9,163 bases of DNA from Oscillospiraceae bacterium. Its GTDB lineage: Bacteria; Bacillota_A; Clostridia; Oscillospirales; Ruminococcaceae. The notes beneath the pieces are model-generated. The model worked only from the letters and a program-made list of their open reading frames with translations, searched no databases and had not been told where the DNA came from. Below are positions 1-5,536 of this stretch, one piece after another. Where the stretch lies: contig JAFSHE010000026.1 in the NCBI GenBank assembly GCA_017440445.1, forward strand, positions 1-9,163, read 5' to 3'. A program made the translations under genes and the position numbers. The stretch's first letter is position 1; each line of letters starts with the position of its first letter.

Positions 1-73
1 CGAAATCAAGTTCTCCCATGGTAAACTTGCTGTATTTCTTTGTAAGACCTCTAGCTGTCAGAATACTGTCCAT
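1..73 (-). CDS. ABC transporter ATP-binding protein, N-terminal fragment
   Basis: Only the first 24 codons lie in the window, and the gene continues past the left edge. The start is an ATG at 73-71, preceded by AGGAG six bases upstream. The readable residues (MDSILTARGLTKKYSKFTMG, then ELDF) match the usual opening of an ABC ATPase: a beta strand, the 'L-T-K-x-Y' segment that contains the A-loop tyrosine stacking on ATP adenine, then the first strand before the Walker A region, which is not in the window. It is the last visible gene of the operon, 31 bases after the second small protein. YtrA-type GntR regulators are classically followed by an ABC ATPase and permease, which supports the call. 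The exported or imported substrate cannot be told. Confidence 0.68.
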   Translation of the reverse strand, partial: MDSILTARGLTKKYSKFTMGELDF

Positions 74-104
74 GTTATTCTCCTGTCATATAATTACATT
101 GATA

Positions 105-341
105 TTACTTTATGCTATATGTTTTAGCGCCTGACTCGAATGCTGCGTATATCTTTTCAAGCTCGTCCATAGCTGTTTTTTCGTCAACATACGCACCTAA
201 AGTCGGTGTCGTCAGAGAGGACGCCATGCTATTCCATCCGATCAGCAGATATTTCTCATTCTTCTTACCGCCGATGTTTTTCTCGATAGAAACCCTTACG
301 CAGTCAACTAAATTCTTTTTATCCTGTGCAAATATTATCAT
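105..341 (-). CDS. Small conserved protein of unknown function (copy 2)
   Basis: A 78-residue cytosolic protein with no signal peptide or membrane segment. The start ATG has GGAGG five bases upstream, placed just after the stop of the preceding gene (11-base gap). Its sequence parallels the upstream gene: an opening 'F-x-QD-K-K', a central 'NIGG...KY-L-I', then 'LGAY..EK.A.DELEKIYAA...GAKTY' to the C-terminus. This suggests a few beta strands followed by one amphipathic helix. I do not recognise a named family, although small clostridial proteins of the pattern 'LG-x-Y-x-[ST/D]-E-x-x-A-x-x-[EL]' are familiar. It sits between a GntR regulator and an ABC ATPase, so a role with that transporter (accessory or sensing subunit) is possible but only inferred. 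Confidence 0.72.
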   Translation of the reverse strand: MIIFAQDKKNLVDCVRVSIEKNIGGKKNEKYLLIGWNSMASSLTTPTLGAYVDEKTAMDELEKIYAAFESGAKTYSIK

Positions 342-352
342 ATTTTCCTCCG

Positions 353-598
353 TCAGTTCATAACATAAGTCTTTTCGCCTGCCGCAATCGCTGCGAAAAG
401 CTTTTCAAGCTCATCCAAAGCCTGCTTTTCCTCGGGATAACCGCCCAGCATTTCACTGATTATCTCATTACCTGCGATGATCGCATATTTGCCGTCCTTA
501 CCGCCGCCGATATTTCTTGTAACCTCTATCTTACCGCTTTTTACAACTACGATGCGCTTTCTGTCCTGCGTAAAAACAGATATCAGTATATCATTCAT
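353..598 (-). CDS. Small conserved protein of unknown function (copy 1)
   Basis: An 81-residue cytosolic protein and paralogue of the next gene downstream. Shared features are 'QD-[RK]-K' near the start, 'NIGG' in the middle, 'LGGYPEEKQALDELEKLFAA' and a 'G-E-K-T-Y' end. I chose the ATG at 598-596 because AGAGG lies about nine bases upstream and the start follows the GntR stop by 13 bases. An in-frame ATG at 625 would overlap the regulator and has no ribosome binding site. The two copies are clearly diverged (many substitutions and a several-residue insertion in copy 2), so the duplication is not recent. Function is unknown; operon context links it to the GntR/ABC system. Confidence 0.72.
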   Translation of the reverse strand: MNDILISVFTQDRKRIVVVKSGKIEVTRNIGGGKDGKYAIIAGNEIISEMLGGYPEEKQALDELEKLFAAIAAGEKTYVMN

Positions 599-611
599 TT
601 TATCATACCTC

Positions 612-980
612 TCAGTCAATATCATAAAGAATGTTTATCATGCTTATAAGCTCCTCACGGGATGTTCCCGCAAGCTTTGCCGACTCGATAGCGTTCTGCA
701 GGTGCTGCTCCAGCAGCCTTAAGTGCTGCTCCTTCACCATTTCCCTGTCCTGCGGGTTTACGATGTACCCCTTGCCCTGCACAGGTGCTATCAGACCTTC
801 CTCCGTAAGCTGCTCATACGCTTTCATCGTGGTGATAACGCTTATCTTAAGATCACGAGCAAGTCCTCGTATCGAGGGGAGATAATCACCCTCGGCAAGC
901 TTACCGTTCATGATATCCTCCTTGAACTGGCTTGCTATCTGCCGATAGATGGGTATATCGGAGTTCTGTAATATCTTCAA
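612..980 (-). CDS. GntR-family transcriptional regulator, YtrA subfamily
   Basis: A 122-residue DNA-binding repressor. The winged helix-turn-helix occupies about residues 10-75: 'PIYRQIASQFKEDIMNGKL', 'GDYLPSIRGLARDLKIS' (recognition region), 'TTMKAYEQLTEEGLI' and the wing 'GKGYIV' at 69-74. Only about 45 mostly helical residues follow, which is the short dimerisation tail typical of YtrA-type GntR proteins and too small for a ligand-binding FadR/HutC domain. The start codon is TTG, with AAAGGAGG seven bases upstream. An ATG five bases further upstream is out of frame and terminates after two codons. It is the first gene of an operon with two small proteins and an ABC ATPase; YtrA-type regulators usually repress their own transporter operon. 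The promoter carries overlapping palindromes that fit autorepression. Confidence 0.9.
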   Translation of the reverse strand: MKILQNSDIPIYRQIASQFKEDIMNGKLAEGDYLPSIRGLARDLKISVITTMKAYEQLTEEGLIAPVQGKGYIVNPQDREMVKEQHLRLLEQHLQNAIESAKLAGTSREELISMINILYDID

Positions 981-1015
981 ACCATGACCTCCTTTCAGTT
1001 AGGTGTTTATGTGTT

Positions 1016-1035
1016 GTATATACAGTATATACTGT
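1016..1035 (-). promoter_or_regulatory. Probable GntR autoregulatory operator
   Basis: Two overlapping perfect palindromes cover the -10 element: GTATATAC-N-GTATATAC (1016-1032) and ACAGTATATACTGT (1022-1035). GntR sites follow a GT...AC dyad, and YtrA members favour AT-rich centres, so both fit. Binding here would block RNA polymerase directly. Assignment to this regulator is inferred from position. Confidence 0.6.
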
Positions 1036-1052
1036 TTATATCAATTTGTCAA
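1024..1052 (-). promoter_or_regulatory. Promoter of the GntR-ABC operon
   Basis: On the minus strand, TTGACA (1052-1047), a 17-base spacer and TATACT (1029-1024), close to the sigma-A consensus. An A/T-rich stretch lies just upstream of the -35 (possible UP element). Predicted start of transcription is near 1017, leaving a leader of about 37 bases. Confidence 0.8.
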
Positions 1053-1168
1053 GGGGTTTTTGAAAAAAACTTTATAAACTAAAAACCGCAAAAAGTTCTG
1101 TGCTACCTTTATTAACTTTCAATGCACTTGTCACAAAATAGATAATATGTTCTTGCTTTGCGCCGTTA

Positions 1169-1255
1169 GCAAAGGGACAACCCTTGGGGAGGGGGAAAAG
1201 AAAAACTAAAGAACAAAAAGCGGACATTCCCCCTCCCCAACGGTTTTCCCTCTGC
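1169..1255. repeat. Long imperfect inverted repeat, 29-base arms
   Basis: The left arm (1169-1197) and right arm (1227-1255) pair at 26 of 29 positions by eye. The inner 14 bases are perfect: TTGGGGAGGGGGAA at 1184-1197 against TTCCCCCTCCCCAA at 1227-1240. The loop is 29 bases and A-rich. No coding sense was found on either strand. It could be the remnant of a small non-autonomous mobile element or the fold of an untranslated RNA; nothing in the sequence decides this. Confidence 0.6.
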
Positions 1256-1293
1256 ACTCTCTTTCCCCAACCCCTCCCCTTTGTCCGCTTTTT
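1215..1293. repeat. Second inverted repeat, interleaved with the first
   Basis: AAAAAGCGGACA (1215-1226) and TGTCCGCTTTTT (1282-1293) are perfect 12-base complements. The left arm sits in the loop of the 29-base repeat and directly abuts its right arm, while the right arm lies outside it, so the two pairings together form a pseudoknot topology. The right arm is followed on the plus strand by T-rich sequence (ATTTTCT), giving a terminator-like look, but the 55-base C/T-rich loop is unusually long for a terminator. Confidence 0.55.
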
Positions 1294-1483
1294 ATTTTCT
1301 GTCATACTTTTATGAGACAGGTTGGTGTAATTGAACTTTGCAAGTGTTGATATGACATAACAATTGCTCCCTCATGTAAAAAGTGTGACAAGCGAGTAAG
1401 TAAGAAAAAATTTTGAATATATATTTGAAGATTTGTTTGTCAATGATTAGCCATATTGCTGTAAAAAACCACATACAACAAAA

Positions 1484-1505
1484 CTCCCCGCCTTGCAGCG
1501 GGGAG
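1484..1505 (-). terminator. Rho-independent terminator of the GH130 gene
   Basis: A perfect 8-bp stem CTCCCCGC/GCGGGGAG with a 6-base loop. On the minus strand it is followed by TTTTGTTG. It lies 20 bases after the phosphorylase stop codon. Confidence 0.88.
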
Positions 1506-1525
1506 CGTATTCGTTATGAATAATA

Positions 1526-2524
1526 TCAATACTTATTGGAGTGAGCCTTAACGTACTCAACAACTTCCTCAGCATAGCAGAATGCCATGGAAACGCATGT
1601 ATCTGCACAGCCGTAGTAGATAGCAATTCTGCCTGTATCCTTATCGCAGAGTGCAGCGCAGGGGAATGTAACGTTCTGAACGTCGCCTACGCACTCATAG
1701 TACTCTCTGGGGTTGATGAGGTACTCCTTGCAGCGATACTTAACCTTCCAGGGCTGATCCTTGTCGAGGATGCAAGCGCCGAAGCTGTATACGAAGCCGT
1801 TGCAGCTCTCGAGAACGCCGTGGTAGAATACCAGCCAGCCCTCGCTTGTCTCGATCGGGATAGGACCTGCACCGATCTTCTTGGACTCCCAGCCCTTGTC
1901 GGGAGCCATAACGTGTCTGTGCTTGCCCCAGTATGTCATATCCTTGGAGTGAGAAAGGTACATATCACCGAAAGGTGTGTGGCCACTGTCAGAAGGACGG
2001 GAGAACATTACATACTCGCCGTTGATCTTTCTGGGGAACATAACACCGTTTCTGTTGAAGGGAAGGAATGCGTTCTCGCACTGGTGGAACTCCTTGAAGT
2101 CCTTTGTCCAGCCCACACCGATCGTAGGCTTCCAGCCGTAAGCGTTGCACCATGTGATCCAGTATCTGTCCTCGATCCATACGCAGCGGGGATCGTAGCC
2201 ATACTGCCAGGGATTAGCCTCAGCAGCGAGGGGATCGTCGTTGATCCACTCAACCTTCTCAGGGTTGATGTTCCAGTGGATACCATCCTCGGAGAAACCA
2301 GCATGGATAGCCATGTTTCTCTCCTTGTCGTCTACACGGAACACACCTGCAAACTTGCCCTCGAAAGGAACAACTGCAGAGTTGAAGATGGAGTTGCTTG
2401 TGGGAAGCAGATCTCTGGGGATAATGGGGTTAGCGTCATAGCGCCATACTACGTCCTTGCAGCCCTCGGGACGATCCATCCAAGGCATGTTGGGAATGCT
2501 CTGTCCAATGATTTCTAAGCTCAT
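1526..2524 (-). CDS. GH130 (subfamily 2) beta-1,4-mannooligosaccharide phosphorylase
   Basis: A 332-residue cytosolic glycoside phosphorylase. GH130_2 enzymes split terminal beta-1,4-linked mannose from manno-oligosaccharides (or mannosyl-GlcNAc) with phosphate to give alpha-mannose 1-phosphate, saving ATP in mannan use. Family signatures are evident: '[20 protein letters not shown]' (32-51), 'YGYDPR' (108-113) with the catalytic acid Asp111, '[16 protein letters not shown]' (156-171) and '[15 protein letters not shown]' (175-189) in the sugar/phosphate site, '[15 protein letters not shown]' (216-230), 'FYHGV' (233-237) and 'IAIYYGCAD' near the end. The sequence strongly recalls R. albus RaMP2 and the gut metagenomic Uhgb_MP; the exact substrate is not decided by sequence. 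Length is normal. The start ATG has GAGG nine bases upstream. It stands alone between its own promoter and terminator, with no mannanase, epimerase or transporter beside it. No TTA, CTA or TCA codon occurs over about 325 codons, a bias suggesting high expression. Confidence 0.93.
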   Translation of the reverse strand: MSLEIIGQSIPNMPWMDRPEGCKDVVWRYDANPIIPRDLLPTSNSIFNSAVVPFEGKFAGVFRVDDKERNMAIHAGFSEDGIHWNINPEKVEWINDDPLAAEANPWQYGYDPRCVWIEDRYWITWCNAYGWKPTIGVGWTKDFKEFHQCENAFLPFNRNGVMFPRKINGEYVMFSRPSDSGHTPFGDMYLSHSKDMTYWGKHRHVMAPDKGWESKKIGAGPIPIETSEGWLVFYHGVLESCNGFVYSFGACILDKDQPWKVKYRCKEYLINPREYYECVGDVQNVTFPCAALCDKDTGRIAIYYGCADTCVSMAFCYAEEVVEYVKAHSNKY

Positions 2525-2565
2525 GGTCTTTTACCTCACTTAATTTTTTTTATTTTTTAACCGAC

Positions 2566-2586
2566 GCATACGGCAGCTCCGTATGC
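2566..2586 (-). promoter_or_regulatory. Perfect hairpin/palindrome at the 5' end of the GH130 mRNA
   Basis: Arms GCATACGG and CCGTATGC (8 bp, perfect) with a 5-base loop, starting about 8 bases after the predicted transcription start. It has no U-run after it, so it is not a terminator. It could act as a repressor operator just downstream of the promoter or as an mRNA-stabilising 5' stem; the sequence cannot separate these. Confidence 0.6.
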
Positions 2587-2599
2587 ACCTCTTGAGTTA

Positions 2600-2628
2600 A
2601 GTATATCAAAATATATCCTTTTTTTCAA
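2600..2628 (-). promoter_or_regulatory. Promoter of the GH130 gene
   Basis: On the minus strand, TTGAAA (2628-2623), a 17-base spacer and TATACT (2605-2600). Predicted start near 2593 gives a leader of about 69 bases. No CcpA-type cre palindrome was seen around it. Confidence 0.8.
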
Positions 2629-2738
2629 TAGACTTTTTTTATAAATATTCTGCGTTTTTTTAGTATATGATTACTTAAAAAGAGTTACTTAATTAGCCGA
2701 GTTTTAACCTAACAATCCGCAAATGTTATGCAACAAAC

Positions 2739-2764
2739 AAAGGAGCGGAAAAATCCGCTCCTTT
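2739..2764 (-). terminator. Rho-independent terminator of the EAL gene
   Basis: A perfect 11-bp stem AAAGGAGCGGA/TCCGCTCCTTT with a 4-base loop lies five bases after the EAL stop codon. On the minus strand GTTTGTTG follows. It insulates the GH130 promoter from upstream transcription. Confidence 0.9.
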
Positions 2765-2769
2765 AAAGA

Positions 2770-4752
2770 TCATCTTGTAGCCAAAACATCGCCCGAGAGA
2801 GCCTCTCTGACTGCCGCCAGGAACTGCTCCTCTCCGACAGGTCTGCTGAAGAAGTAGCCCTGAAGATACTCAACACCCTTTTCGATAAGCAGCTCTGCCT
2901 GCTCACGGGTCTCAACGCCCTCAGCCACTATCTTAACACCGAGGCGAAGTATCATATCGATACAGCTGTTGAGGATTATCATCGGCTCGTCAGGTTCCTC
3001 GCCGAAGCAGGGCCAGATAAGGCTCTTATCCAGCTTTACAAGCTCGAAATGCACCTTTGCCATCTGTGCAAGGTTTGAATAGCCTGTACCGAAATCATCC
3101 ATAGAGAAGTGGCATCCCAGCTGACGGAAACGGTCCATGTTATACTGAAGCATATCACCGCCATCTATGGAGGCTGTTTCGGTTATCTCCAGATTGAAAA
3201 ATCCGGGGTGAACTCCGTATTTTGTCATCAGCTTTGTAAGCTGAGCCACTATCCCGATATCCACGCTCTGTACACCGGAAAGGTTTACCTCGATGTAGTC
3301 GATGCCGAGCTTCCACAGCTTTTCTCTCGCTGCAAAGCTGCACACCTTTTCAAACACGATATTTCCGATATCGCCTATCAGTCCGTGCTCCTCAGCAAGC
3401 GGGATGAAATATTCAGGCGAAACAAAGCCAACTGTGGTGGTATCCTGCAGGCGCACAAGCGCCTCCGCAGAGGAAAATCTCTTTTTGCTTGCGGAATAGA
3501 TGGGCTGATACACAACGTCGAACGCCTTGTTCTTTACAGCCTCAGAGAGAATTCCCAGTACCGCCATGCGATAGTTCTTTTTCTCGATTATCTCATCGTT
3601 GATAAAGTATATCTTTCCGCTTCCACGCAGAGAAGGCTCTGAAAGGCAGTAGTCCAGCGTATCGTATGCCTCGTCCACATTTTCGGCAAAACGAGGACAC
3701 TCCATGATAGTAAGATGGTAGTGCGGTGTAAACATACCATCCGAAGTCTGTGCGTTGCATTTGAAGTTCCACAGCTCGCTGCCGCTGCAAAGGCGGTCAA
3801 GCTCCTCTTTTTTCTCGATAAACGCAGTAAGCGTATAGGAGCGTGAATGATAAAGGCTGGTGTGCGGCAGTGCAAAGGATATCTGCTCTGCAGCCTGACG
3901 GAGAACCACCTTAGCCTGATCGTAGCCCATTACCTTCTGTATCTGGTCAACATCGTCGATTGTGAAATTCACCATGAAGAACGGCTTCTTTCTCGCAAAC
4001 ATCTCAGGCACCATGATATGGAACGCACGGCGGCTGAATGTACCGACTTCGTCATCCTCGTACTGACGGGGATTTTCAAATCGGATATAAACATACATCA
4101 CCATAAGCGATACGCCCATAGCGGATATCAGCCAGTATTTTGTTATGAACTGAACCAGCGAAACGCCTATCCAGATACAAAGTCCTACGATAATGGATAT
4201 CCTCGCACGCTTGAAATCGGGAAGTATCTGTGCAATACCGCCATCATCTGTGCTGTATGCATTCTTTTTTCTCAGGAGAATAAAGAAGATGGATACTACA
4301 TAAAGCGCAATAGAAAGATAGAACACATTTACCATCGGTCCGTAGGAGTATGCGCCACGCTCATCTACGTGATAGTATATCGGCGCAAACAGCGCAAATG
4401 CCATAGAGATAAGAAACGGCAGGCTGAAGCCAAACAGTGCTATCTTTTTGATACGCTTCTGTGCGCCGCACAAGAAACATACATAGATAAACAACAGGAA
4501 TACAACTATATCAAGTGAGCCTATGTATATCTGATGTGACAATCTTACGACCCATTCAGGCAGACTGGCCAGATTATTAATAGTATAATACGATCCGATA
4601 TCCGCTGCAAGATTTATAAGCGATGCAGCCCAGAAAAGCGTAAACGTCTTGGTGGAGATCAGCGGCAAACGTCTGCTGCGCAGAAAATCCACAAATATAA
4701 CGACCAGTACCGCAATTGCGAGTATCTGGAATTTCAGACTTCCGAATACCAT
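2770..4752 (-). CDS. Membrane protein with degenerate GGDEF and active-looking EAL domain (c-di-GMP phosphodiesterase)
   Basis: A 660-residue protein. The N-terminal 225 residues hold about seven hydrophobic helices (roughly 8-24, 37-52, 74-96, 103-126, 140-161, 184-204, 205-224), probably a membrane sensor. Residues about 237-385 align with a GGDEF fold, but the signature is replaced by 'SRSYTLTAF' (303-311), so cyclase activity is not expected. The EAL domain (about 396-651) keeps the metal and catalytic set: 'SAEALVRL' (Glu430), 'EVNLS' (Asn490), 'LEITE' (Glu522), 'MDDFGTGYS' (Asp552/553), 'VKLDKS' (Lys573), 'VAEGVET' (Glu611) and 'LQGYFFSRP' (Gln631). It should therefore hydrolyse cyclic di-GMP to pGpG at the inner membrane face. 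I chose the ATG at 4752 because GGAGG lies five bases upstream; the ATG at 4764 (664 residues) has a weaker site. It is monocistronic, between its own promoter and terminator, divergent from HPr. Confidence 0.92.
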   Translation of the reverse strand: MVFGSLKFQILAIAVLVVIFVDFLRSRRLPLISTKTFTLFWAASLINLAADIGSYYTINNLASLPEWVVRLSHQIYIGSLDIVVFLLFIYVCFLCGAQKRIKKIALFGFSLPFLISMAFALFAPIYYHVDERGAYSYGPMVNVFYLSIALYVVSIFFILLRKKNAYSTDDGGIAQILPDFKRARISIIVGLCIWIGVSLVQFITKYWLISAMGVSLMVMYVYIRFENPRQYEDDEVGTFSRRAFHIMVPEMFARKKPFFMVNFTIDDVDQIQKVMGYDQAKVVLRQAAEQISFALPHTSLYHSRSYTLTAFIEKKEELDRLCSGSELWNFKCNAQTSDGMFTPHYHLTIMECPRFAENVDEAYDTLDYCLSEPSLRGSGKIYFINDEIIEKKNYRMAVLGILSEAVKNKAFDVVYQPIYSASKKRFSSAEALVRLQDTTTVGFVSPEYFIPLAEEHGLIGDIGNIVFEKVCSFAAREKLWKLGIDYIEVNLSGVQSVDIGIVAQLTKLMTKYGVHPGFFNLEITETASIDGGDMLQYNMDRFRQLGCHFSMDDFGTGYSNLAQMAKVHFELVKLDKSLIWPCFGEEPDEPMIILNSCIDMILRLGVKIVAEGVETREQAELLIEKGVEYLQGYFFSRPVGEEQFLAAVREALSGDVLATR

Positions 4753-4817
4753 ATCTTCCTCCATTTTTCCTAAATATATTATAATGATATATAAGCAAAA
4801 AGTAATAATATATAATT

Positions 4818-4846
4818 AGTATATCACAAAAATGTCATAATTTCTA
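4818..4846 (-). promoter_or_regulatory. Promoter of the EAL gene
   Basis: On the minus strand, TAGAAA (4846-4841, 4 of 6 to consensus), a 17-base spacer and TATACT (4823-4818). The -10 is preceded by TGA, making an extended -10 that can offset the weak -35. Predicted leader is about 60 bases. Confidence 0.6.
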
Positions 4847-4852
4847 CCACCT

Positions 4853-4869
4853 TTACACAGTTTGTGTAA
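4853..4869 (-). promoter_or_regulatory. Palindrome upstream of the EAL promoter, possible regulator site
   Basis: TTACACAGTTTGTGTAA is a perfect 7-3-7 dyad ending six bases upstream of the -35. This spacing suits an activator. The regulator is not identifiable. Confidence 0.4.
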
Positions 4870-5098
4870 TTTTGTACAACCCGCACAAACCATAAAATCG
4901 ACATTATGCGGCGACAAGTATCCCAAAAGCCTTTTACAGCGGTATTTTCCATGGTTTCTGTTGAAAACAAATGGATATGTTGAATATTTTGTTGAAAGTT
5001 TTTTGTTGAATATAGACAATCTCCAACGCTTAACATGATGAAATATTCTGCAAAAAACAGAAAATCAGATTTAAAAGTGACAAAAACAGAAAATAGTG
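4870..5098. other. Divergent intergenic region with repeated short motifs
   Basis: The 490-base gap between the EAL and HPr start codons contains no credible gene. Besides the two promoters it holds four direct copies of TGTTGAA (4959-4965, 4978-4984, 4990-4996, 5004-5010) and two copies of AAAAACAGAAAAT (5053-5065 and 5082-5094) just upstream of the HPr -35. These may be protein-binding sites or simple A/T-rich repetition. Confidence 0.4.
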
Positions 5099-5127
5099 TT
5101 GACGAAAATTTTTATTTTGGATATACT
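5099..5127 (+). promoter_or_regulatory. Promoter of the HPr gene
   Basis: TTGACG (5099-5104), a 17-base spacer and TATACT (5122-5127). Predicted start is near 5134, giving a leader of about 109 bases before the HPr start codon. Confidence 0.8.
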
Positions 5128-5142
5128 TATACCAAGAGATCA

Positions 5143-5159
5143 AACAGCGCTATGCTGTT
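5143..5159 (+). promoter_or_regulatory. Short hairpin near the 5' end of the HPr mRNA
   Basis: AACAGC (5143-5148) and GCTGTT (5154-5159) form a 6-bp stem with a 5-base loop about 10 bases after the predicted start of transcription. A tiny palindrome GTACTCAGTAC (5197-5207) follows in the leader. Possible mRNA-stabilising or operator element. Confidence 0.4.
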
Positions 5160-5242
5160 GTCTTGAGGAGAAACAATTTAACAGCAAAAGAAAGAAGTAC
5201 TCAGTACAGGCAAAATATTATTTTAAGTGGAGGATTTTTACC

Positions 5243-5506
5243 ATGTGCATGAAAGACATCGAAGTTAAAAACCAGGTAGGTCTGCACGCTAGACCCGCAA
5301 CATTCTTCATCCAGAAGGCTAACGAGTTCAAGTCTTCTATCTGGGTTGAGAAGGAGGAGCGCAGAGTTAACGCTAAGTCCCTTCTCGGTATCCTGTCCCT
5401 CGGCATCGTAGGCGGCGCAAACATCCGCATCATTGCTGACGGCAGCGACGAGCAGCTTGCAGTTGACAGCCTTGTTAAGCTCGTAGAGAGCGGCTTCGCT
5501 GAGTAA
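5243..5506 (+). CDS. ptsH: HPr family phosphocarrier protein
   Basis: An 87-residue cytosolic protein. With the ATG at 5243 (GGAGG nine bases upstream) the key residues fall exactly on HPr numbering: His15 in 'VGLHARPAT', the residue phosphorylated by PTS enzyme I, and Ser46 in 'NAKSLLGILSLGI', the target of HPr kinase/phosphorylase used in CcpA-type carbon catabolite repression. The rest follows the family: 'FIQKANEFKS', then 'G-x-x-G-A-N-I-R-I-I-A-D-G-x-D-E' and the C-terminal helix. The presence of His15 argues against Crh, which lacks it. The reading frame stays open upstream to 5096, but that extension contains no ribosome binding site in a usable place. It is monocistronic with a strong terminator and no enzyme I gene beside it. 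Its influence on the GH130 gene nearby is only a possibility. Confidence 0.93.
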   Translation: MCMKDIEVKNQVGLHARPATFFIQKANEFKSSIWVEKEERRVNAKSLLGILSLGIVGGANIRIIADGSDEQLAVDSLVKLVESGFAE

Positions 5507-5536
5507 TACTCTGGCAAGATATTATTTTGTTTATTT

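Larger units (their letters stand above)
1060..1483. other. Non-coding intergenic stretch
   Basis: Between the GntR operon promoter and the GH130 terminator I see no credible gene on either strand. Its only distinct content is the pair of interleaved inverted repeats at 1169-1293 and the associated C-runs (G-runs on the minus strand) at 1229-1279. A weak hairpin with CTGTC/GACAG ends lies at 1299-1320. The rest is A/T-rich and shows no convincing promoter. Confidence 0.6.

Noticed and set aside
1072..1305. Minus-strand 77-codon open frame
   Set aside because: It translates the G-rich inverted repeat region into a low-complexity Gly/Lys/Arg chain, has no good ribosome binding site, and is better seen as non-coding.
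981..1525. Known riboswitch or tRNA in the largest spacer
   Set aside because: No cloverleaf and no recognisable riboswitch core; the paired elements there match no class I know, so they are reported only as repeats.
1541..2518. Plus-strand 325-codon open frame antisense to GH130
   Set aside because: It is the in-register complement of a clear GH130 gene with strongly biased codons, has no family resemblance and needs no separate explanation.
2525..2738. CcpA cre site near GH130 or HPr
   Set aside because: I looked for a TGWAANCGNTNWCA-type palindrome around both promoters and saw none.
3847..4518. Plus-strand 223-codon open frame inside the EAL gene
   Set aside because: It is a shadow of the membrane domain and degenerate GGDEF region, with no ribosome binding site and no family resemblance.
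4824..5036. Minus-strand 70-codon open frame upstream of the EAL gene
   Set aside because: No ribosome binding site, no recognisable motif, and it covers the palindrome and promoter of the EAL gene.
5152..5166. Four-codon leader frame (ATG at 5152) in the HPr leader
   Set aside because: No ribosome binding site upstream and the ATG lies in the small hairpin; no attenuator structure follows.
5096..5242. N-terminal extension of HPr from an ATG at 5096
   Set aside because: That start lies within the promoter itself; starting at 5243 gives a good ribosome binding site and places His15 and Ser46 at their standard positions.
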